This document shows, piece after piece, positions 45,410 to 52,613 of a stretch of DNA of 64,000 nt. Every line of letters begins with the position of its first letter. Position 1 is the stretch's first letter. The DNA comes from Ideonella livida (GTDB taxonomy: Bacteria > Pseudomonadota > Gammaproteobacteria > Burkholderiales > Burkholderiaceae_C), in NCBI RefSeq assembly GCF_010499455.1, contig NZ_JAAGOH010000003.1:124001-188000 (forward strand), read 5' to 3'. Below the pieces are notes generated by a model. That model was not told the DNA's origin. It ran no database searches and was given only the letters and a program-made list of their open reading frames with translations. Made by a program: the position numbers and the translations under genes.

Positions 45410-46164
45410 CCGAAGCCGCCTTGCCCATCCTGATCGTCGAAGACGAGCCCCGCCTGGCCCAGCTGCAGGCCGACTACCTGCGCGCTGCCGGCTACGCCCC
45501 CCGCACCGTGGACGACGGCGCCCAAGCCCTGGGTCAGCTCACCGCCCCCGGATCCACGCCGCCGGCCCTGATGGTGCTGGACCTGATGCTGCCGGGCCTG
45601 GACGGCGTGGCCCTGTGCCGGGCGGTGCGCGCCGCCCCCCCGCCGCTGAACCGGCTGCCCATCATCATGGTGACCGCCCGGGTGGAGGAGGTGGACCGGC
45701 TGCTGGGCCTGGAGGTCGGCGCGGACGACTACCTGTGCAAGCCCTTCAGCCCGCGTGAGCTGGTGGCCCGGGTCAAGACCATCCTGCGCCGCGCGCCGCC
45801 GGCCGGCTGGGACGCCCCGGACGGCGCCCCCCCGCAGGCGCCTGGCGTGACCGGCGGCCCGCCACCGGCCGCGGCGGGTGTGGTGCTGGACCTGGCGGCG
45901 CACAGCGCACGCGCCGCCGGCCAGGCGCTGGACCTGACGCCGGCCGAGTTCCGCCTGCTGGCGGCACTGGTGGAGCAGCCGGGCCGGGTGTTCTCGCGCG
46001 ATCAGCTGCTGGACCGCCTGCACGACGACCAGCGGGCCCTGAGCGACCGCACGGTCGACAGCCACATCAAGAACCTGCGGCGCAAGCTGGACGCCCACTG
46101 GCCGGGCCAAGACCTGATCCGGTCCATCTACGGCGTGGGCTACAAGTACGAACCGCCGGTCTGA
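45406..46164 (+). CDS. baeR: BaeR-type response regulator
   Basis: 252 residues from a TTG at 45406 (TTGA overlap with baeS). The receiver domain runs ILIVEDEPRLAQLQADYLRAAGYAP, with phospho-acceptor Asp59 in LMVLDLMLPG, Lys112 in CKPFSPRELVARVKTILRR. The DNA-binding OmpR-type winged helix has LDLTPAEFRLLAALVEQPGRVFSRDQLLDRL and SDRTVDSHIKNLRRKL. Long stretches are nearly identical to E. coli BaeR as remembered (RLLGLEVGADDYLCKP). A Gly/Pro-rich linker of about 25 residues is longer than in BaeR. BaeR controls RND pumps and periplasmic proteins, both found nearby. Confidence 0.9.
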   Translation: MTEAALPILIVEDEPRLAQLQADYLRAAGYAPRTVDDGAQALGQLTAPGSTPPALMVLDLMLPGLDGVALCRAVRAAPPPLNRLPIIMVTARVEEVDRLLGLEVGADDYLCKPFSPRELVARVKTILRRAPPAGWDAPDGAPPQAPGVTGGPPPAAAGVVLDLAAHSARAAGQALDLTPAEFRLLAALVEQPGRVFSRDQLLDRLHDDQRALSDRTVDSHIKNLRRKLDAHWPGQDLIRSIYGVGYKYEPPV

Positions 46165-46180
46165 GCCGGCGGCAGCCAGC

Positions 46181-46204
46181 GCGGCGCCCCGTTCAGGGCG
46201 CCGC
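46181..46204. terminator. Hairpin between convergent baeR and BON genes
   Basis: GCGGCGCCC (46181-46189) and GGGCGCCGC (46196-46204) form a nine-base-pair stem with a six-base loop, placed between the 3' ends of two convergent genes. It can act in both directions, but neither side has a T tract, so termination strength is doubtful. Confidence 0.5.
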
Positions 46205-46219
46205 GGCGGGCGCATCCGC

Positions 46220-46528
46220 TCAGCGGGCGCTGCTGGACCAGCTGCGGAACTGGCTGCTCACCGACTGCACACCGGGCACCTGGGCCGCCAGCTGACGTGC
46301 GCGCAGGTCGTCATCGGCATACCGGACCCAGCCCGAGAGCTGCACCACCCCCCCCTGGGCGGCGACCCGGAGTTCCACCGCGGGATCCTGGAACAGGGTC
46401 TCCTGCAGCACACGCGCCCTGACGGCGGCAGCCAGTTCGGCATCGGTGGGGGCGGCTTGGGCGCCAGTGGCCAGCAGCAGCGCGGCGGCCAAGGTGGCCA
46501 GGGTGTGAGCGGTAGGGCGGAGGTTCAT
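46220..46528 (-). CDS. Periplasmic BON-domain protein
   Basis: 102 residues from the ATG at 46528, which follows AAAGGA by six bases; a TTG at 46555 is less likely. Signal peptide MNLRPTAHTLATLAAALLLA ends near GAQAA-P. The rest is one BON domain (DAELAAAVRARVLQETLF...VELRVAAQGGVVQLSGWV...LAAQVPGVQSVSSQF), the fold of OsmY-like proteins that protect the envelope. A TTCCTCCACA motif lies 52 bp upstream, the same distance as at the RND operon. It could be a BaeR target, as the stress chaperone Spy is in E. coli. Confidence 0.83.
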   Translation of the reverse strand: MNLRPTAHTLATLAAALLLATGAQAAPTDAELAAAVRARVLQETLFQDPAVELRVAAQGGVVQLSGWVRYADDDLRARQLAAQVPGVQSVSSQFRSWSSSAR

Positions 46529-46579
46529 GGCGATTCCTTTGAAGGTCTTGGTCAAGGTGTCGTCATGGTTAACCCTGAG

Positions 46580-46589
46580 TGTGGAGGAA
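46580..46589 (-). promoter_or_regulatory. Candidate BaeR-type box of the BON gene
   Basis: Read toward the BON gene the sequence is CTTTCCTCCACACTCAGG, with the same TTCCTCCACA core as at 32843-32852 and at the same distance (52 bp) from the start codon. A GTTAAC lies next to it on the far side. The divergent gene at 46678 begins 88 bp away and could also be affected. Confidence 0.45.
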
Positions 46590-46677
46590 AGATGGAGAGC
46601 CGAGCCCCACCGCCCCTCAACGCTGTGTCAACGCAGCCCGGACACGATGCGCTCACCGCCCCAACCCGGAGACGCGC

Positions 46678-47322
46678 ATGCCTGCCGAGATCGACCCCGA
46701 ACTGCTGGAAGAGCACTACCACTGCGTCCACCAGCTCGCCCCCAGGACCCTGGCCGACCGCTGCCAGAGCTTTGACCCGTTTGCCCCGGACGCGTCCTTC
46801 CATGAGCTCAACCTGGAGCGCATGAGCTGGATCGCCACCGACGACAACTTGCAAGCCGGAGTCTTTGCCACCGGCCAGGACTGGGCAGGCGCCCCGGACT
46901 TTGACAGCCGCATGAGCCGGGTGCAGGCCTTTCTGGGCCAAGGCGATCCCTTGGCCGTGCCGCTGTCTGACATCCCGCCGCCGCGGGGCAGTGCGCAGCA
47001 AACCACCGACAGCCTGGACCGGCTGTTTGCCGCCGGCTACCAGAGCCCCGAGATCCTGGGGGACGCGCTGGACGCGCTTGTCGACCTGTCCAGCTGGGCC
47101 GCGGAGCTGCATCAGGATTTCGGCCTGCAGGACACCCTGCTGGACTACACCCAGCAATTGGCCGCCCAGGGCCGCCTGCAGCCCCCCGGCGGCTTCCAGG
47201 CGTTCGAGGGCCCCGACCTCAGCCTGCAGGAGTCTGCCCAGACGCGGGACTTTCTGACCCGTGAGCCCCTGGGGCGCATCCTGGACGCCTGGATCCGCGG
47301 CTATGTGGTCTGGCAGCCCTGA
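46678..47322 (+). CDS. Unrecognised acidic protein
   Basis: 214 residues with no signal peptide, membrane helix or motif that I recognise. It is rich in Asp, Glu, Leu and Gln and looks mostly helical, with FDPFAPDASFHELNLERMSWIATDDNLQ near the N-terminus and LDRLFAAGYQSPEILGDALDALVDLSSWAAEL in the middle. ACCCGGAGA lies before the ATG. It is followed 73 bp later by another unrecognised gene in the same direction, and the two probably form a unit isolated from neighbours. Chaperone, immunity or regulatory roles toward that partner are possible but unsupported. Confidence 0.6.
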   Translation: MPAEIDPELLEEHYHCVHQLAPRTLADRCQSFDPFAPDASFHELNLERMSWIATDDNLQAGVFATGQDWAGAPDFDSRMSRVQAFLGQGDPLAVPLSDIPPPRGSAQQTTDSLDRLFAAGYQSPEILGDALDALVDLSSWAAELHQDFGLQDTLLDYTQQLAAQGRLQPPGGFQAFEGPDLSLQESAQTRDFLTREPLGRILDAWIRGYVVWQP

Positions 47323-47395
47323 GTTCCACCCCACCCCACCCTGCCTTGCCCTGCACCCTTCGTTTCCTCCACCCTGGCGAACCCGAAATCACACC

Positions 47396-48313
47396 ATGGC
47401 CGACATTCCCAAACACCTCACCGCCAACGCCTGGAAGGCTGCCCAATGGGATGAGCAGTTCTCCCGCGTCAGCTGCGTCAACCGTCCCGACGTGACCTAC
47501 TCCCCTCCCGATCCGGTCTCGGACTACCTGCCGCACGGCGCACTGCAGGTCACGGTGGATGCCCATGCCTACGACAACTTCAAGGAGGGCAATGTGTTCG
47601 CGGTGTCCCTGCAGAACAGCAGCCTCAGCGCCACCCGCGGGGGCCGGGCCTACTACAAGGAGCTGGGCGGCCTCACCGAGAACTACTTCATCCGGGTCCG
47701 TGGCCCCTTCCTGGAGTGGGTGACGATGGAGGTCTGGATGGAGGACATGAACGACCCGGTGGGCCAGGGCCCCAACCCCAAATTCGAGCTGCGCCAGTGT
47801 TCGCCCGGCACCACCATCGTCAGCAGCGAGCTCACCAGCTCCACCAACTGGAACTTCGACCTGAGTGCCGGCACGTTTGGCACCAGCCCCACCGTCAATG
47901 GCGGTGTGGGATTCAACATCGGGCAGACGATCTCGGCCCAGTTGCCGGGCCTGAAGGTGACGGACCTGCATGACCAGCAGCGCATGTTCCACCGGTACGA
48001 ACTGGGCACGCTACGTGATGGCCATGCCTACAACAGCCATGACGACCTCTACGACAGCGGCGCCTTCTTCCAGGGCTACCCGCTGCGCGAGTTCACCGAC
48101 ATCGCCACGTCGAACTGGCCGCTGATCAGCCAGGCGATCTTTGTGTGCCGGGACAAGACCGTGCGGCGCATGCGGGTCATGGCCCGGATGACGGGCAATG
48201 TAGCGGTGGCCCAGTCGGGCTTCACCGTCTTCCGGGCCGACATCGCGGTCCAGCAGCGGGAGGTGTCGATTGAAGCGATGGTCGAGCTGGACCTGGACAA
48301 GCCCGACGCCTGA
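47396..48313 (+). CDS. Unrecognised protein with a beta-pore-like segment
   Basis: 305 residues, no signal peptide. Residues 140-185 alternate small polar and hydrophobic residues (TSSTNWNFDLSAGTFG, TVNGGVGFNIGQTISAQLP), which recalls the stem strands of leukocidin- or aerolysin-like pore-forming proteins. After it come HRYELG, Tyr/Asp-rich YNSHDDLYDSG and SNWPLISQAIFVC, then beta strands to the end. This resemblance is only a pattern, not a family match. Family leukocidins are usually exported, whereas no export signal is seen here. It is the second gene of a two-gene unit with the one at 46678. The stop is 15 bp from the convergent HupE-like gene. Confidence 0.5.
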   Translation: MADIPKHLTANAWKAAQWDEQFSRVSCVNRPDVTYSPPDPVSDYLPHGALQVTVDAHAYDNFKEGNVFAVSLQNSSLSATRGGRAYYKELGGLTENYFIRVRGPFLEWVTMEVWMEDMNDPVGQGPNPKFELRQCSPGTTIVSSELTSSTNWNFDLSAGTFGTSPTVNGGVGFNIGQTISAQLPGLKVTDLHDQQRMFHRYELGTLRDGHAYNSHDDLYDSGAFFQGYPLREFTDIATSNWPLISQAIFVCRDKTVRRMRVMARMTGNVAVAQSGFTVFRADIAVQQREVSIEAMVELDLDKPDA

Positions 48314-48328
48314 GCCCGGGTGCCCCGG

Positions 48329-49639
48329 TCAGCCCAGCGCACCCGCGCCGCGCTGCAGGGCCCAGGCCAGGGCCATCAGGCCGCCCAAGGCGGCCCCGCC
48401 GCGGCGTACCCGTTGATAGGCCCGGGGGTGGCGGCACAGCCAGAGCAGGGGCGGCAGCAGCGCCGCCAGCACCAGTACCTGGGCCAGCTCGATGCCCAGG
48501 TTGAACGCGCCCAGTGCCAGGGCCTGCTGGCCCAGGCTCAGGCCCGCGCCCAACAGGCTGGCGGAGAAGGCCAGGCCGTGCACCAGGCCCAGCAGGCCGG
48601 TCAGCAGCGCCTCGCCCCGGAGCAGACGGGGCTGCCAGGCATGGGCCGCGGCGGCCAGCAGGGTCAGGGCCACGCCCAGCTCCACCGGGCCGCTGGGCAC
48701 CTGCAGACCGCCCAGGCTGCCGGCGGCCAGGGAAAGCGAGTGGCCCGCGGTGAAGGCCGTGGCCAGGGCCAGCACCCGCCGCAGGGTGGCCCCGGGGCCG
48801 TGCAAGGCCGCTCCCCCTGGGGCAGGGCCGGCACGCCACGGGGCGGCCAGCGCCAGCAAGGCGATGAACAGCAGATGGTCAGCCCCTTCAGCCAGGTGGC
48901 GCATGCCGTCGCGCACCAGGGCGCCCACGGCCGCCCAGGGCCCGGCCATGTCGTCCAGGACCAGCGGCAGCCGGGTCTGCTGCAGGTCGAGGACGCCCAG
49001 CGGGCGGGGCGGCTGGGCCGCCCGGCCGCCCGCCCAGTCCTGACGCAGCAGCACCTGCAGGCGGTGGTTGGCCACCTGGTGCACCACCACGTCCAGCAGC
49101 AGGGTGGGCCGGCGCGGATCGGCCCCCGGCGGGGCGGTGAGCAGCAGCTCGGCCCACAGGGCGGTGGCGGTGGCCTGCAGGTGGGCGCTGCCCTCCCCGT
49201 CTTCTCCGCCGTCCCCGTGCGTCCAGCCGATCCCGGCAGTACCCTTGTTCCCGTCCACCAGCCGCAGCGTGGGCGGCGCCACCTGCCAGCCCAGGCCGTC
49301 GCTGCGGGCCCCCACATGGGCCAGCAGGTACGCCGAGAGGGCACGGGCTGAGGCGGTGGGCAGCGCCGCCCCGGCGGGCAAGGTGGTCAGGGATGCGGGC
49401 GCCAGGCCCGCCGCCTGGGCCAGGGGCTCCAGCGGCAGCCGCAGGCTCAGGCGCAGGCCTTGGGGCAGGGTGTCCACCCAGGCCTGGCTGAGCGGCATGG
49501 GATGGGCCTGCCCGGACCGGGGCAGCCCCAGCAGCAGGGCCAGGGCCAGGGGCAGCACCCCGCATAAGCGGGCCAGCCACGGCAACCCTTGCCGCCACGC
49601 CCGGGCCCGTCCGGCGCGGCCGCCTGGCGGGCCGCTCAT
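48329..49639 (-). CDS. HupE/UreJ-2 family membrane protein
   Basis: 436 residues from the ATG at 49639. A signal-like helix (LARLCGVLPLALALLLGLP) ends near SGQAHPMP. A periplasmic beta-rich region to about residue 230 is followed by six to seven helices with the family motifs GMRHLAEGADHLLFI, FTAGHSLSLA, GPVELGVALT, GLVHGLAFSASL and FNLGIELAQV. The His and Glu residues in the membrane suggest metal handling, as proposed for HupE nickel proteins. Its start overlaps the stop of the DUF3500 gene by four bases, so the two are translated together. Confidence 0.82.
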   Translation of the reverse strand: MSGPPGGRAGRARAWRQGLPWLARLCGVLPLALALLLGLPRSGQAHPMPLSQAWVDTLPQGLRLSLRLPLEPLAQAAGLAPASLTTLPAGAALPTASARALSAYLLAHVGARSDGLGWQVAPPTLRLVDGNKGTAGIGWTHGDGGEDGEGSAHLQATATALWAELLLTAPPGADPRRPTLLLDVVVHQVANHRLQVLLRQDWAGGRAAQPPRPLGVLDLQQTRLPLVLDDMAGPWAAVGALVRDGMRHLAEGADHLLFIALLALAAPWRAGPAPGGAALHGPGATLRRVLALATAFTAGHSLSLAAGSLGGLQVPSGPVELGVALTLLAAAAHAWQPRLLRGEALLTGLLGLVHGLAFSASLLGAGLSLGQQALALGAFNLGIELAQVLVLAALLPPLLWLCRHPRAYQRVRRGGAALGGLMALAWALQRGAGALG

Positions 49640-51336
49640 GACACGCACTTCCCGCCGTAGTCGGCCAGCTTGTCGCGCCAGATGGTGTGGAAGTGGATGT
49701 CGCTGGACACGATCACCCCGCTTTGCACCGAGAACTCGATCCACACCCGCGGCCCGGCGATGCGGAAGTAGTTGCCCTTGGCCGTGACGGTGCCGGTGCC
49801 GGCATAGCCCACAGAGGTGCTGGCCAAGGCGCTGTCGCTCAGGTAGGCCGACAGCAGCTCGGCGGCCACGGCACTGGCCTGGGTGTTCACATAACTTCGG
49901 ATGGCCGTCTGCACCAGGGCTTGGTCGGTGCTGGAGAGGCTGCTGTAGGCCAGGCCCAGGTCGGTCACGCTGGCATAACTGCGTGGGCAGCTGCCGTCGA
50001 TGCTGCCGCTGCCATTGGCACCGAACAGCACATCGCCATAGGTCTTGCTGAACCGGGCGCCGGCATAGGCGGTGAGCGCAGCGCCCAAGTTGGCAAAGGC
50101 GCTGCGCTGGGCCTGCATCGGGTCCCAGGTGGTGCCGCTGAGGGTGAAACTGCCCTTGGGCTCCACGCCCAGGAACAGCGGGGTGGGCGAGGCATAGGCG
50201 CCGCCCATGGCCAGGTTGGCGGTGAAGTGGTGGCCGGTCAGCTGCAGCAGCCAGAAGTCTGACGCGCTGGGCGTGCCCAGGGCGGCGATGTAAGAGTGCC
50301 CGGCGCCATAAGTGCCGCTGCTGGCGCCGTAGGTGCTGACCAAAGCCTCATCGGCGGCCTGCATGCCCAGGTGCAGGGCGTTGCCGGTGTCTCCCAGGGC
50401 GGTGGTGATGAGGCTGCGGGCCGCGGTCTTCTGGACGGTGGACAGGTCTCCCCACTTCACCCCGTTGCGCGCCACCATGCTGGCGGGCAGGTTGGACCAG
50501 CGGCGCGCGCTGTCCAGCGCCCAACCCAGCTGCGCCGTGCCCTGCTGACTGGTGCTGAGGGTGCCGAGGAAGGTCTCCATGGCGCTGTGCACGGCTGCGG
50601 CGTGGGTGGCCACCGCCGAGGTGCTGGACACCGTGAGCGTGGCCGCGCTGCTGGTGACGCTGCCCACGCCAGTGCTCACCACCACGTCATATTGGCCGGC
50701 ATCGTCCGTGGTCACGGCCGCCAGGGTGTGGGTGGCCGCCGTGGCGCCGCTGAGCGTGGCGCCATCCTTGCGCCACTGGTAGGCCAGGGTGCCGCTGCCC
50801 GTGGCGCTGACGCTGAAGCTGACCGCAGCGCCCACGCTCACCGTTTGGGCCGTGGGCTGGCGGCTGATCACCGGCGAGCCGTCGGCGCTGCTCACGCTCA
50901 GCGTGGCCTCCGCGCTGGTGGTGGAGCCACCGCTGTTGCTGACCACCACGTCGTAGGCGCCCGCATCGGCGGCCGTCACCGCGGACAGGCTCAGGCTGGC
51001 GCTGGTGGCCCCGCTCAGGCTGGTGCCGTCTTTACGCCATTGGTAGCTCAGGGTGCCGTCGCCCGTGGCGCCGACGCTGAAGGTCACTGCCGCCCCCTCC
51101 ACCACGCTGGCCGAGGCGGGCTGACGGGTGAGGGTGGGCGCCGCCACGGCGGTGGAACCGTCTTCACTGTCTTGCGAAGCCCCACCCCCGCAGGCCACCA
51201 AGCCGATTGCGGCGCCCGCCAGGACCCAGGCCCAAGACAGGCCGCGCAAGCCACGTCGGCTTGCCGCCAGCACGCCGGCGCGGCGAGGTGGGGCGACAGT
51301 GGGCGCTGGAACAGCAGCAAGGGCGCAGGGGGTCAT
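49636..51336 (-). CDS. Lipoprotein with two Ig-like domains and a DUF3500 domain
   Basis: 566 residues. A long N-terminus leads to a lipobox GLVAC (Cys49). Two bacterial Ig-like repeats follow (about 68-150 and 155-238), each with YQWRKDG and a DAGxYDVVVS ending. From about 245 the sequence fits DUF3500: AMETFLGTLSTSQQGTAQLGW, then LQLTGHHFTANLA, and the C-terminal SSDIHFHTIWRDKLADYGG. Conserved His residues (GHH, HFH) may bind metal. It is probably at the cell surface or periplasm. It is coupled to the HupE-like gene, a pairing I remember from other proteobacteria. Confidence 0.78.
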   Translation of the reverse strand: MTPCALAAVPAPTVAPPRRAGVLAASRRGLRGLSWAWVLAGAAIGLVACGGGASQDSEDGSTAVAAPTLTRQPASASVVEGAAVTFSVGATGDGTLSYQWRKDGTSLSGATSASLSLSAVTAADAGAYDVVVSNSGGSTTSAEATLSVSSADGSPVISRQPTAQTVSVGAAVSFSVSATGSGTLAYQWRKDGATLSGATAATHTLAAVTTDDAGQYDVVVSTGVGSVTSSAATLTVSSTSAVATHAAAVHSAMETFLGTLSTSQQGTAQLGWALDSARRWSNLPASMVARNGVKWGDLSTVQKTAARSLITTALGDTGNALHLGMQAADEALVSTYGASSGTYGAGHSYIAALGTPSASDFWLLQLTGHHFTANLAMGGAYASPTPLFLGVEPKGSFTLSGTTWDPMQAQRSAFANLGAALTAYAGARFSKTYGDVLFGANGSGSIDGSCPRSYASVTDLGLAYSSLSSTDQALVQTAIRSYVNTQASAVAAELLSAYLSDSALASTSVGYAGTGTVTAKGNYFRIAGPRVWIEFSVQSGVIVSSDIHFHTIWRDKLADYGGKCVS

Positions 51337-51506
51337 GGGTGGCGGTCCTCAGGTCCTGAAACGGGCGCCGCAGGCCGGCGCAGTTCGGCACCCCAGGTGG
51401 CCACCAAGGCCTGCCGGGGCACAAACGCCAGGCTAGACCGTGTGCGTTGGAGGCCTACAACGCTGGTGCAAAGTTTCTTGTCCGCGCCCGGAAGACATGA
51501 GGCGGA

Positions 51507-52430
51507 TCAACTCACCGGCGCACTGCCGGGGGCACCGCCCGGAGGCATTTCCACCAGGCACTCCTGCAGGCGCTGTCGGAGCCAGTCCAGCGCCGGGTGC
51601 TCGGTGCGGCGGGCCAGCGTCACCAGGCCGAACCGGGCCGTGGCCGTCATGGGCGGATCCAGCGGCAACTCCATCAGTGCGGGCGCCGTGGCCCGCACCG
51701 CCAGCAGCACCGCATTGCTGGCGCTGGCCACCGCCACCAGGCTGGGGATCTCTTCACAGCGCAAGCGCACCAGGCGCTCAGGGTGGGCCTGCGGCCCGTA
51801 GTGCTCGACCAGCATCCGGGCGATCTCTTCGGACAGCGGGGTGGAGGCCACCGGATAGTCCTGCAGCGCCGAAAACGGCAAAGGTCCTTGGCGGGCCGCC
51901 GCCAGCAGGGGGTGCCCCGGCCGCACCATGAAGGCCCCGCGCAGCTCATGCACAAAAGCGCTGCGCAAATCGGGGGCCGGGGTGAGCGAGCGGGCGTCCA
52001 CCACCAACGCATCCAGGCTGCGTTCACGCAGGGCGTCCACCAGGCGTTCGGTGGGGCCGCGGCTGATCTCCAGCGTGGCCATGGCCGCCGGATCCCGAGC
52101 CAAGTCCAGCAACAAGGGGGTCATCAACAGGGCCCCGGGGCCGGAGCCCAGGCCCAGGCGCAGCCGCCCGGCCATGCCCGGAGCCGCCAGGCTGTGCAGT
52201 TCCTGGGCGTCGTCCACCAGTTGGCGCGCCCGCACCAGGGCCTGGTGGCCAAACGGGGTGAGTTCAGCCCGGCGGCCCAGCCGGTCGAACAGGGGGCGGC
52301 CCAATTCGTCTTCCAGCGCCCGGATGCTGCGGCTGAGTGCCGGTTGGCTCAGGCACACCTGGTCGGCCGCCTGCACAAAGGAAGCCGTTTCGGCCAGGGC
52401 AATGAAATGACGAAGTTGCACCAGGGTCAT
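51507..52430 (-). CDS. LysR-family regulator
   Basis: 307 residues. DNA-binding domain: LRHFIALAETASFVQAADQVCLSQPALSRSIRALEDELGRPLFDRLGRRAELT. Effector domain from about residue 90 (GRLRLGLGSGPGALLMTPLLLDLARDPAAM). The next gene downstream is the Ig/DUF3500 lipoprotein 170 bp away on the same strand, and the divergent gene is the RTX-like protein at 52614. By the usual LysR habit the divergent gene is the first candidate target. The 52431-52613 interval is somewhat AT-richer and would hold both promoters. Confidence 0.87.
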   Translation of the reverse strand: MTLVQLRHFIALAETASFVQAADQVCLSQPALSRSIRALEDELGRPLFDRLGRRAELTPFGHQALVRARQLVDDAQELHSLAAPGMAGRLRLGLGSGPGALLMTPLLLDLARDPAAMATLEISRGPTERLVDALRERSLDALVVDARSLTPAPDLRSAFVHELRGAFMVRPGHPLLAAARQGPLPFSALQDYPVASTPLSEEIARMLVEHYGPQAHPERLVRLRCEEIPSLVAVASASNAVLLAVRATAPALMELPLDPPMTATARFGLVTLARRTEHPALDWLRQRLQECLVEMPPGGAPGSAPVS

Positions 52431-52613
52431 GGCAAGTCTCGGCGTGGCAGGCCCACCTGGGGGCGCGCCGCCCAGGCCCCTCATTCTGCAGGGGCATTCC
52501 GGACAAACGGTACTGGCACCTTAAAAGCCCACCGGCTAACTTCCCGCGCAGTGGCAAATTGCCAGCCCTGTGCCTGCACTCACCACTCAACACCAACGCC
52601 AAGGGAGATCACC

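Noticed and set aside
47363-47372. A fourth BaeR-like box (TTTCCTCCAC)
   Set aside because: It lies only about 24 bp before the start codon at 47396 and lacks the CA that follows the core at the other sites; chance is the simpler explanation.
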